In this document: piece after piece, positions 7,462 to 12,497 of the stretch
How the letters are laid out: every line of letters begins with the position of its first letter
How positions within the stretch are numbered: the first letter of the stretch is position 1
Source: a bacterium
GTDB taxonomy: Bacteria; Patescibacteriota; Microgenomatia; Woykebacterales; RBG-16-39-9b
Length of the DNA stretch: 12,598 bases
Assembly: GCA_030690175.1 (NCBI GenBank)
Contig: JAUYHE010000034.1
Location: forward strand, 1 to 12,598
Direction: 5' to 3'
Notes under the pieces: model-generated
What the model was told of the DNA's origin: nothing
Databases searched by the model: none
Seen by the model: the letters and a program-made list of their open reading frames with translations, nothing else
Program-made: the position numbers and the translations under genes

Positions 7462-8445
7462 ATGATTACTAATACTAACGATCATTTAGATCACATTGGA
7501 AAACTAATATTAAAGTTGGTTTATCCTCATGAGCACAACGAGCATCGTCCGTTCCTGCTACGAAGCCATGGATTGCTCGTCTTTCTTTTGGTTTTGATCT
7601 TTTCCCAGATAGCCGTGAATCTTACCAGCCGCAGTGGCCAAGTACTTGGTTTCGCGACCAACATCTCGGTCTCTGAAATAATAAGTTTAACTAACAATGA
7701 GCGCACATCTTCCGGGTTGGGCTCGCTAAAAGAAAATTCCGCGCTAGACGGCGCCGCCTCTCTAAAAGCAAAAGATATGTTTGACAAAGATTATTGGGCC
7801 CATTTTGCTCCCGATGGCACCTCGCCTTGGTACTTCTTTGGTCTGGTTGGCTATAAATACACTTGGGCGGGTGAGAATTTAGCCCGTGATTTTGCTACTT
7901 CGTCTGGTGTTGTTGCGGCTTGGATGGCGAGCAGTGGTCACCGGGCCAATATTTTAAATCCGAATTTTGATGAAATTGGTGTGGTGGTGTTAAACGGTAA
8001 TTTGGAAGGTGAGGACACGACGTTGGTGGTCCAATTATTTGGTAAGCCAGTTTCTGTTGCGGCTGCCCAACCAACTAGTGGCCAAAGTAGCAGCCCGGAG
8101 GCGAAACCTACGAACGTTCAAGCCCAGTTAAACGTACCAAACTCTGCCCAGGAAAAGACAGCAACTGGAGAAATCAAAGATAAAGCCGGAAAACCCGCGT
8201 CTTCAAACAATCAACTATCGATTGGAAACGTCCTACCCGTCACCTCTCTAGTGAAGAATATGACTAGTAGTCAAAAAGTGACCTTGTCGCTGCTGGCGAT
8301 AATTTTCGCTCTGTTTATCTTTGATTCATTCGTAATTTTCAGGAGAAGGCAACACCGCTCTGGTAGCCATTCTCTTGCCCACGCCAGTATGATATTACTA
8401 TTGATAGCCCTTACTTTAATCTATGGCCATGGAGCAATCGTCTAA
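7462..8445 (+). CDS. Membrane-anchored CAP/SCP-domain protein (YkwD-like)
   Basis: The ATG at 7462 gives 327 residues; upstream in-frame TTG codons inside polA are less likely. A His-rich cytosolic N-terminus (with YPHEHNEHRP) leads to a membrane helix at about 37-54. A CAP domain (about 70-195) follows: LTNNERTSSGL, YWAHFAPDGTSPW (H114), WAGENLARDF (E138) and MASSGHRANILNPNFDEIG (H160). These are the metal/active-site His and Glu positions of bacterial CAP proteins. A Ser/Pro/Ala/Gln-rich linker (about 200-268) connects to two C-terminal helices at about 272-293 and 308-322, separated by a basic stretch with RRRQHRSGSHS. The CAP domain should face outside, tethered at both ends. Bacterial CAP proteins occur in envelope and spore-coat contexts, but their activity is poorly defined. 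The gene starts 8 bases after polA and overlaps the next gene by 23 bases. Confidence 0.85.
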   Translation: MITNTNDHLDHIGKLILKLVYPHEHNEHRPFLLRSHGLLVFLLVLIFSQIAVNLTSRSGQVLGFATNISVSEIISLTNNERTSSGLGSLKENSALDGAASLKAKDMFDKDYWAHFAPDGTSPWYFFGLVGYKYTWAGENLARDFATSSGVVAAWMASSGHRANILNPNFDEIGVVVLNGNLEGEDTTLVVQLFGKPVSVAAAQPTSGQSSSPEAKPTNVQAQLNVPNSAQEKTATGEIKDKAGKPASSNNQLSIGNVLPVTSLVKNMTSSQKVTLSLLAIIFALFIFDSFVIFRRRQHRSGSHSLAHASMILLLIALTLIYGHGAIV

Positions 8446-8722
8446 TTTAAGAGACAAAATTGTCGATACAAAATACCATTTGGAGCACCTGATCCAGTAC
8501 GGGTTACTGCTGGTAATATTTGCGTTCTCTTTATTTTTGCTGGTTCAGATTAATAATGTTTTTGCCCGGCTTTTGATAATAACAGTACTTTCGCTTGTTT
8601 ACTTGGGTTGGGGAATACGGCACCACTTTGAAGAGAAAAATCTTACCACTAGCCACGTTCTGGAATATTTAGTAGTGGCGGCTTTGATTTTTACCGTGTT
8701 GTCATTCGTTTTCCTGATTTGA
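8423..8722 (+). CDS. Small three-helix membrane protein of unknown function
   Basis: The 99-residue product (97 if the second ATG, at 8429, is used) has three predicted membrane helices at about 24-42, 47-65 and 80-98. The loop between helices 2 and 3 holds a conserved-looking polar segment, GIRHHFEEKNLTTSHVLEY, with three histidines. Similar short proteins with a tryptophan/HH motif followed by LT and LEYL are, as far as I recall, found repeatedly in CPR genomes, but I cannot name a family. The start lies 23 bases inside the CAP-domain gene, so the pair is probably translated together and may act at the same membrane. The gene ends within the -35 region of the rplS promoter. No function is proposed. 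Confidence 0.75.
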   Translation: MAMEQSSNLRDKIVDTKYHLEHLIQYGLLLVIFAFSLFLLVQINNVFARLLIITVLSLVYLGWGIRHHFEEKNLTTSHVLEYLVVAALIFTVLSFVFLI

Positions 8723-8747
8723 CAAAGAAACCGGGGGCGACTAAAAT
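8719..8747 (+). promoter_or_regulatory. Consensus promoter of rplS-rnhB-yraN
   Basis: A perfect -35 TTGACA (8719-8724), a 17-base spacer and a -10 TAAAAT (8742-8747) form a near-consensus housekeeping promoter. Transcription would begin near 8754, leaving a leader of only about 8 bases before the rplS ATG at 8762 and no Shine-Dalgarno site. Confidence 0.85.
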
Positions 8748-8761
8748 CTACACCTCTATAT

Positions 8762-9115
8762 ATGGAAAAAAGTCCAGCTATTACTGAAAAGAAAGAAAAA
8801 ATCGCTGAAGTTCCCCCTTCAACTACCGTCGTCCCAGGTGACTTGGTGCGGGTTAATACCAAGGTAAAGGAAGGTGGAAAAGAACGCCTCCAAATGTTTG
8901 AGGGGACGGTTATTAAGATTCGCGGTCGGGGAGCGTCAAAGATGTTTACCGTTCGTAAGATTGCCAGTGGGGGTATCGGAGTGGAGCGGATTTGGCCGCT
9001 CTCTTCACCCTCGATTGAAAGTATAAAAATAGTTAAACACCGCCCGCAAAGACGTGCCAAGCTCTACTATCTTCGTAAATTAACCGGTAGAGAAGCCACC
9101 GGTGCGTCTTTGTAA
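8762..9115 (+). CDS. rplS: Large-subunit ribosomal protein L19
   Basis: The 117-residue product matches bL19, which sits at the interface of the ribosomal subunits. The core has PGDLVRVNTKVKEGGKERLQ, MFEGTVIKIRGRG, FTVRKIASGGIGVERIWPL, PSIESIKIVKH and the basic end RRAKLYYLRKLTGREA. The first 25 residues (MEKSPAITEKKEKIAEVPPS onward) are a Lys/Glu/Pro-rich extension that replaces the usual N-terminal helix. The gene has its own strong promoter and almost no 5' leader. It is followed 6 bases later by rnhB, an order that is common in bacteria (rplS-rnhB-yraN). Confidence 0.97.
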   Translation: MEKSPAITEKKEKIAEVPPSTTVVPGDLVRVNTKVKEGGKERLQMFEGTVIKIRGRGASKMFTVRKIASGGIGVERIWPLSSPSIESIKIVKHRPQRRAKLYYLRKLTGREATGASL

Positions 9116-9121
9116 AATTTT

Positions 9122-9739
9122 ATGAAGTTCCCAGCCACCTTTGACCTGGAAAAGCAACTGTGGGAAAAAGGGCTAAATCTAATTGCTGGTATTGATGAGG
9201 TGGGTAGAGGTGCTTGGGCCGGACCAGTTGTCGCCGCCGCCGTGGTTTTTCCGCAATTTTTTGCTCCCAGCTTTCGGTTGTATGATTCCAAATTGTTGGG
9301 CGCAAAAGAAAGAGAGGATCTGGCTACAAAAATCTGGCAAAGTGCGTTTGTTGGTATCGGGATAATAGGCGTACCGACGATTAATAAATCAGGGATTGGT
9401 AAGGCGACCCAAAAAGCATTTCGCCAGGCAGCCTTTTCTTTACAAGTTTCCCCCGAGCATTATTTAATTGACGCGTTTTACATTAGTTATTGGAATCGAG
9501 CCATTCAGACCCCAATAAAAAGTGGTGACAAAATCTGTGCTTCGATAGCGGCCGCTTCAGTCGTAGCCAAGGTTTATCGAGACGATCTGATGAGAGGGTT
9601 GGCCCAAAAATACCCTGCGTACGGTCTTCATTTTCACAAGGGTTATGGTACCAAGGCTCACCAGAGAGCAATTGCTCGCCACAAACTTTCCAGAATTCAC
9701 CGCCGCTCTTTTAATTTAGCCCCTTATTTAAATGGATAA
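9122..9739 (+). CDS. rnhB: Ribonuclease HII
   Basis: The 205-residue product is a type 2 RNase H, which cuts RNA in RNA-DNA hybrids and removes single ribonucleotides misincorporated in DNA. Motifs in order are AGIDEVGRGAWAGPVVAAAV (D25, E26), LYDSKLLGAKER, HYLIDAF (D117), and GDKICASIAAASVVAKVYRD (D154), completing the DEDD metal site. HFHKGYGTKAHQ near the end is the conserved GYGT substrate-binding element. Length is normal. The ATG lies 6 bases after rplS with no Shine-Dalgarno site (TAAAATTTT precedes it). The 3' end overlaps yraN by 8 bases. Confidence 0.96.
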   Translation: MKFPATFDLEKQLWEKGLNLIAGIDEVGRGAWAGPVVAAAVVFPQFFAPSFRLYDSKLLGAKEREDLATKIWQSAFVGIGIIGVPTINKSGIGKATQKAFRQAAFSLQVSPEHYLIDAFYISYWNRAIQTPIKSGDKICASIAAASVVAKVYRDDLMRGLAQKYPAYGLHFHKGYGTKAHQRAIARHKLSRIHRRSFNLAPYLNG

Positions 9740-10091
9740 AAAGAGTTTAGGTGCCAAAGGCGAAACAATTGCGGTTTCGCTACTGCGTAGGCAAGGCTAT
9801 AAAATCTTGGAAAGAAATTTCCACTCTCGTTTTGGCGAAATTGATATTGTCGCTCAAGACGCAGACACTTTAGTATTTGTCGAGGTAAAGACCCGTTGGA
9901 GCAAAGAATTTGGGTTGCCAGAAGAATCAGTTGGAGCGCGGAAACTAAAATCCATTGAGAAAGTAGGTCAATATTTTCGCCTTCTTCATCCAGAGGTGCC
10001 TTCGTCCGAGAGAATTGATGTAGTGGCGATTGAGCTGGACAATTCTGGGAAAATAATCCGCCGCGAACTCATCAAAAATGTGAGCGGTTAG
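9732..10091 (+). CDS. yraN: YraN family (UPF0102) nuclease-fold protein
   Basis: The 119-residue product has the UPF0102 pattern: LGAKGETIAVSLLRRQGYKI at the N-terminus, then NFHSRFGEIDIVAQD (the G-E-I-D metal-type motif) and LVFVEVKTR (E-x-K). This is the core of a PD-(D/E)xK/Holliday-junction-resolvase-like fold. The biological role of the family is unresolved; a link to DNA processing is inferred from the fold. It overlaps rnhB by 8 bases and is the last gene of the rplS operon. No clear terminator is seen between its stop and the tRNA promoter 20 bases later. Confidence 0.94.
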   Translation: MDKKSLGAKGETIAVSLLRRQGYKILERNFHSRFGEIDIVAQDADTLVFVEVKTRWSKEFGLPEESVGARKLKSIEKVGQYFRLLHPEVPSSERIDVVAIELDNSGKIIRRELIKNVSG

Positions 10092-10111
10092 ATCAGTAAA
10101 TTACCCCGTGA

Positions 10112-10140
10112 TTGAAAGTTTAGGCTCATTTTGTTATCAT
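10112..10140 (+). promoter_or_regulatory. Promoter of tRNA-Lys
   Basis: TTGAAA (10112-10117), a 17-base spacer and TATCAT (10135-10140) place the transcription start near 10147, about 4 bases before the mature tRNA 5' end at 10151. Confidence 0.72.
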
Positions 10141-10150
10141 TGTTTGGTCT

Positions 10151-10225
10151 GGGCCCGTAGCTCAACGGTAGAGCGCCAGCCTTTTAAGCTGGGCGTTGTG
10201 GGTTCGAATCCCACCGGGCTCACCA
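10151..10225 (+). tRNA. tRNA-Lys (anticodon TTT), CCA encoded
   Basis: A complete cloverleaf can be folded. The acceptor is GGGCCCG paired with CGGGCTC (one G-T wobble). The D arm is AGCTCAACGGTAGAGCG. The anticodon stem CCAGC/GCTGG closes the loop CTTTTAA, giving anticodon TTT (Lys). A 5-base variable loop is followed by the T arm GTGGG-TTCGAAT-CCCAC, discriminator A, and a genomically encoded CCA (10223-10225). It has its own promoter and a downstream terminator, so it is expressed as a single tRNA. Confidence 0.97.
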
Positions 10226-10227
10226 GG
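10207..10227 (+). repeat. 21-bp direct repeat, copy 1 (3' end of tRNA-Lys)
   Basis: This block runs from the last three T-loop bases through the T stem, acceptor strand, CCA and two following G bases. It is repeated exactly at 10335-10355, 128 bp downstream. In structure it resembles the tRNA 3'-end duplications left by site-specific integration. Confidence 0.9.
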
Positions 10228-10233
10228 AAAAGG

Positions 10234-10263
10234 AAAGCCCCGAATGTGGGGATTTTTCTTTTT
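10234..10263 (+). terminator. Rho-independent terminator after tRNA-Lys
   Basis: The stem CCCC (10238-10241) / GGGG (10248-10251) closes a 6-base loop, GAATGT. It is extended by AAA/TTT pairs after one G-A mismatch and followed by a T-rich run (TTTTTCTTTTT, 10253-10263). The position 9 bases after the CCA fits termination of the tRNA transcript. Confidence 0.7.
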
Positions 10264-10330
10264 CTCGCGAGTCTCTGGGTCGAATACCTTAGGGTTCGTA
10301 GTCCACGAAGTGGTCACAGGGCGCGTAGCG
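10264..10330. other. Cluster of short palindromes and GNA-triloop hairpins
   Basis: This 67-base stretch between the terminator and the tRNA remnant is packed with small inverted repeats. They are CTCGCGAG (10264-10271), GGT/ACC around CGAAT (10278-10288), CCTTAGG (10287-10293), TTCGT/ACGAA (10295-10309), CCAC-GAA-GTGG (10303-10313), and CGC-GTA-GCG (10322-10330). The last two have GNA three-base loops, known to make unusually stable DNA mini-hairpins. No credible gene lies here. The density suggests a structured DNA or RNA element, but function is unknown. Confidence 0.55.
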
Positions 10331-10353
10331 ATCCAATCCCACCGGGCTCACCA
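10319..10353 (+). pseudogene. 35-nt tRNA-Lys-like remnant with intact 3' end
   Basis: GGGCGCGTAGC (10319-10329) matches the tRNA-Lys 5' end (10151-10161) at 10 of 11 bases. After 5 bases, the exact tRNA 3' end follows through CCA (10335-10353). The 7-bp acceptor stem can still form with one G-G mismatch, but the D, anticodon and most of the T arm are missing. It may be a deletion remnant of a duplicated tRNA or an attachment-site copy. The 5' similarity is short and overlaps a CGC-GTA-GCG hairpin, so it could be coincidental. Confidence 0.45.
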
Positions 10354-10355
10354 GG
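10335..10355 (+). repeat. 21-bp direct repeat, copy 2 (tRNA-Lys 3' end)
   Basis: This is an exact copy of 10207-10227. The flanks differ beyond the two G bases after CCA on the right. On the left, similarity fades within five bases (GATCC here against GTTCG in the tRNA). It lies 26 bases before the toxin-antitoxin promoter. Confidence 0.9.
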
Positions 10356-10380
10356 TAGTTTTATAGCAAAGTGAAATTCA

Positions 10381-10409
10381 TTGACAAAACCAAAATATTT
10401 GTGTATTAT
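10381..10409 (+). promoter_or_regulatory. Promoter of the toxin-antitoxin operon
   Basis: TTGACA (10381-10386), a 17-base spacer and TATTAT (10404-10409) form a near-consensus promoter. The predicted start, near 10416, is about 2 bases before the antitoxin ATG at 10418, implying a practically leaderless mRNA. Antitoxins of this class usually bind over their own promoter, but no clear operator repeat is visible. Confidence 0.8.
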
Positions 10410-10417
10410 TGTTGTGT

Positions 10418-10648
10418 ATGAATAAACGAGTTAATATTAGCTTACCCACGACCACCTTAGAAAAACTAAAGACCGAAATTCCCGAAGGAAAGAGAAGCAA
10501 GTTTATTGCTGAATCTTTAGAAAAAAATTTGCGGGAAAAGATAAGCTTAAAAGAATCTATTATTAGAGATCTGAAAGAAAACCGCTGGATCGATGAAGAA
10601 GTAATGAAAGAATGGGAAGGTACAGAGACGCCTTGGCCTGAATACTAA
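10418..10648 (+). CDS. MazE-type ribbon-helix-helix antitoxin
   Basis: The product is 76 residues from the ATG at 10418. In-frame TTG codons at 10409 and 10412 lie in the -10 box and initiating region and are rejected as starts. The N-terminus KRVNISLPTTTLEKLKT, then RSKFIAESLEKNLRE, has the strand-helix-helix pattern of RHH DNA-binding domains. The acidic, Trp-containing tail (RWIDEEVMKEWEG then PWPEY) fits the toxin-neutralising segment of MazE-like antitoxins. The stop overlaps the toxin ATG by one base (TAATG). The expected role is to bind and inhibit the MazF-like toxin and to repress the shared promoter. The location just beyond a duplicated tRNA 3' end fits a horizontally acquired module. 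The exact antitoxin subfamily is uncertain. Confidence 0.82.
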   Translation: MNKRVNISLPTTTLEKLKTEIPEGKRSKFIAESLEKNLREKISLKESIIRDLKENRWIDEEVMKEWEGTETPWPEY

Positions 10649-11007
10649 TGCTAATTAAACGAGGTGAAATCTACAGCGCAGATCTGATTGAGAAAGACAC
10701 CAAAGGGGCAGAAATAGGTAAAATCAGACCTGTATTGGTAGTACAAGCAAATAGTTGGAATGATATTTTAGCCTCTACAATAATTGTCCCACTTAGCTCA
10801 CGACTGCCAACTTACATCAGTCCAAGAAGCGTCGTTTTGAGAAAAGATGAATCTAGTTTGGATAAAGAATCAAGCGTTGTGTTTTCTCAAATTCGCTCAA
10901 TAGACAAATCTAGATTGCAGAAGAAAATCGGAAAGTTGCCAGCAGAGAAAATGAAGGCGGTTAACAAGGCTTTATCTCTAACATTGGGCCTAGAATCTAT
11001 AGATTAA
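10648..11007 (+). CDS. mazF: MazF/PemK-type endoribonuclease toxin
   Basis: The 119-residue product has the MazF/PemK fold signature: IKRGEIYSADL at the N-terminus, GKIRPVLVVQAN (R27, equivalent to the catalytic Arg), STIIVPLSSRLP (S50 at the position of the usual catalytic Thr), and the family segment VVFSQIRSIDKSRL (78-90) followed by IGKLPAEKM. MazF toxins cut single-stranded mRNA at short specific sequences and halt growth when not held by the antitoxin. Length and motifs are complete, so it should be functional. The start overlaps the antitoxin stop by one base, which couples synthesis. No Shine-Dalgarno site is present. Cleavage specificity cannot be read from the sequence. Confidence 0.93.
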   Translation: MLIKRGEIYSADLIEKDTKGAEIGKIRPVLVVQANSWNDILASTIIVPLSSRLPTYISPRSVVLRKDESSLDKESSVVFSQIRSIDKSRLQKKIGKLPAEKMKAVNKALSLTLGLESID

Positions 11008-11034
11008 ACCTCATTTCCTCAAACTACTGCCATC

Positions 11035-11056
11035 CTAGCATTTTTGGTGTAAAATT
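11035..11056 (+). promoter_or_regulatory. 22-bp shared upstream block, copy 1, with -10 box
   Basis: This block, beginning CTAGCATTTTTGG and ending GTGTAAAATT, is identical to 11801-11822. It contains a -10-like TAAAAT (11050-11055), with a weak -35 (CTGCCA, 11027-11032) outside the repeat. A start 7 bases after the -10 box falls on the A of the SDR ATG (11062), so the transcript would be leaderless. Confidence 0.65.
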
Positions 11057-11061
11057 CGAAT

Positions 11062-11787
11062 ATGCAGAAATTTGGAGTTGTTACAGGTGCTAGTACTGGA
11101 ATCGGTCAAGCAATTTCGGTTGAACTAGCTAAAAACGGTATTTTTGTAGCCTTGGTTGCCAGAACTGTAGATAGATTGGAAAAAACCAAAAGCCTCGTCG
11201 AACGAGTGGGCGGCAAAGCAGAAATATTTCCAACAGATTTAAGCAAGATAGAATCAGTAAACGAATTGATCTCAAAAATAAAAGCCAAAACCAACCAAGT
11301 GGCTGTTTTAGTAAACGTTGCCGGGATTTGGCACGGGGAGAGCGAAGTTTTTGCTGGAAAGGATTTGGAGGAATTTCCCCAAGAGGTTATTTTAGATACT
11401 TATACAGTGGGTATTACGGCCCCAACGCTTCTTTCTCACGGCCTTATTCCACTTATGAAACCGGGAAGCAAAATAATAAACATTTCTGGCACCTTCGAAT
11501 CTGGAGCGAAGGGATGGGTACCCTATTACGTTTCCAAAAGAGCAATTGAGGATTTAACTATTGGACTGGCCGAAGAACTAAAGAAGAAAGGAATCCAGGT
11601 TAATTGCGTATCTCCCTCGGACACAGCGACCGAAGCCTACAAAAAATATTATCCCCAATATATCGAGGATTCTATAGCTCCGGAAGAAATTGCTAAATTC
11701 GTTGCAAAGCTCTACTCACAGGGAACAACTGGTAAGATATTTGTTATAAAAAAGAATAAGACACCTTTCGTTGGCTTTCATAAGTAA
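11062..11787 (+). CDS. Short-chain dehydrogenase/reductase (SDR)
   Basis: The 241-residue classical SDR has the Rossmann nucleotide-binding motif VTGASTGIG (T8 to G15) and R34 after strand 2, which favours NADP(H). D59 lies in PTDL and NVAG at 85-88. The catalytic Ser is probably S142 in INISGT, and Y155-x3-K159 is present in VPYYVSK. The Asn of the usual SDR tetrad (in the NxxG motif before helix 4) appears to be Tyr114 in DTYTVG, and the normal PG turn is PS (SPSDTATE). The substrate is unknown; keto/aldehyde reduction is the family default. The gene is isolated, with its own upstream 22-bp block that is repeated before the next gene. The C-terminus ends in a basic KKNKTPFVGFHK tail. Confidence 0.9.
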   Translation: MQKFGVVTGASTGIGQAISVELAKNGIFVALVARTVDRLEKTKSLVERVGGKAEIFPTDLSKIESVNELISKIKAKTNQVAVLVNVAGIWHGESEVFAGKDLEEFPQEVILDTYTVGITAPTLLSHGLIPLMKPGSKIINISGTFESGAKGWVPYYVSKRAIEDLTIGLAEELKKKGIQVNCVSPSDTATEAYKKYYPQYIEDSIAPEEIAKFVAKLYSQGTTGKIFVIKKNKTPFVGFHK

Positions 11788-11800
11788 TCAAAGAACCTAT

Positions 11801-11822
11801 CTAGCATTTTTGGTGTAAAATT
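11801..11822 (+). promoter_or_regulatory. 22-bp shared upstream block, copy 2, with -10 box
   Basis: This is an exact copy of 11035-11056, with TAAAAT at 11816-11821. The predicted start, about 7-8 bases later, coincides with the Nudix ATG (11829). The -35 position holds GAACCT, a poor match, so recognition may depend on the repeated block itself. Confidence 0.62.
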
Positions 11823-11828
11823 AGAAAT

Positions 11829-12353
11829 ATGAAATCCCCACGATTTGTTATTTGTGAGATATCTGATCTAACTTTTAGTCCTGAAGCAAAACTACAACCA
11901 TTCGATACTTATAAGGTCAGAACAGCTGCAAGAGGTGTTTTGATTTATGAAGGCAAGATTGCGCTCCTAAATGTTACTAAGAAGAACTATCATAAGTTAC
12001 CAGGAGGAGGAATTGAATCGGGGGAATCGAATGAGGAAGGTTTCAGAAGAGAGCTACTTGAAGAAACTGGGTCAAATTGTGAGTTAATGGATGAAGCTGG
12101 AGTAACTATCGAATATAGAGACCAGTTTAATCTTCTCCAAATTTCTTATATTTATTTAGCTAAAGTTGTTGGAACTCCAGGCAAAGTTAATTTTGTACAC
12201 GACGAGATTGATGATGGATTTAAGTTAGAATGGGTTCCATTCAATGAAATCGAGAGCGTAATGAACAAAGACAACCCAACTGACTATGAAGGGCGTTTCA
12301 TAAGTTTAAGAGATAAGGAAATCCTAGCTTTTTACAAAGACAAGATAAAATAG
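11829..12353 (+). CDS. Nudix hydrolase
   Basis: The 174-residue product has a complete Nudix box at about 60-82: G60, E66, then R74-E75-L-L-E78-E79-T-G81. This matches GX5EX7REUXEEXG, with E75, E78 and E79 as the metal-binding glutamates. Before it, TAARGVLIYEGKIALLNV is the usual Nudix strand region, and HKLPGGGIE leads into the box. Nudix enzymes hydrolyse nucleoside diphosphates linked to another group (damaged nucleotides, NADH, sugar nucleotides, coenzymes); the substrate here cannot be told. The N-terminal 28 residues (FVICEISDLTFSPEAKLQPF) are an extension outside the core fold. The preceding 22-bp block is the same as that before the SDR gene, suggesting shared regulation. Confidence 0.9.
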   Translation: MKSPRFVICEISDLTFSPEAKLQPFDTYKVRTAARGVLIYEGKIALLNVTKKNYHKLPGGGIESGESNEEGFRRELLEETGSNCELMDEAGVTIEYRDQFNLLQISYIYLAKVVGTPGKVNFVHDEIDDGFKLEWVPFNEIESVMNKDNPTDYEGRFISLRDKEILAFYKDKIK

Positions 12354-12380
12354 CTCGCTTTCTATTAAATGTAGGAATAC

Positions 12381-12410
12381 TTGTCTAGTAGAGGTTGCAA
12401 CTTGTATAAT
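12381..12410 (+). promoter_or_regulatory. Possible promoter after the Nudix gene
   Basis: A perfect TATAAT (12405-12410) lies 18 bases after TTGTCT (12381-12386, 4 of 6 matches to -35). Transcription would start near 12417 and run rightward through the hairpin at 12426-12470, antisense to the probable minus-strand gene. No well-supported plus-strand gene follows. Confidence 0.45.
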
Positions 12411-12425
12411 CCTGACAACTTAAAC

Positions 12426-12470
12426 TGAGTCACGAACTCCTTGAATCTGATCAAGAAACTTCGTGGGTCA
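12426..12470. other. Imperfect 45-base hairpin
   Basis: CACGAA (12431-12436) pairs with TTCGTG (12460-12465) and CTTGA (12440-12444) with TCAAG (12451-12455), around an ATCTGA loop and a small internal loop (CTC against AAAC). Outer pairs TGA/TCA extend the stem. No T run follows on either strand, so it is not a standard terminator. Confidence 0.5.
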
Positions 12471-12497
12471 CCAGAAACGGTTGACAAAAATAGATAT

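Noticed and set aside
8599..9060. A 153-codon minus-strand open frame
   Set aside because: It lies opposite the small membrane gene, the rplS promoter and rplS itself. L19 is unmistakable on the plus strand, so this is a shadow.
10108..10374. An 88-codon open frame spanning the tRNA-Lys and its downstream repeats
   Set aside because: It reads straight through the tRNA, terminator and hairpin cluster. The peptide mirrors RNA structure, not a protein, so it is a spurious frame.
11035..11822. Two-copy CRISPR-like repeat
   Set aside because: The 22-bp blocks are 766 bp apart with a complete gene between and each sits at a promoter position; there is no spacer array and no cas gene.
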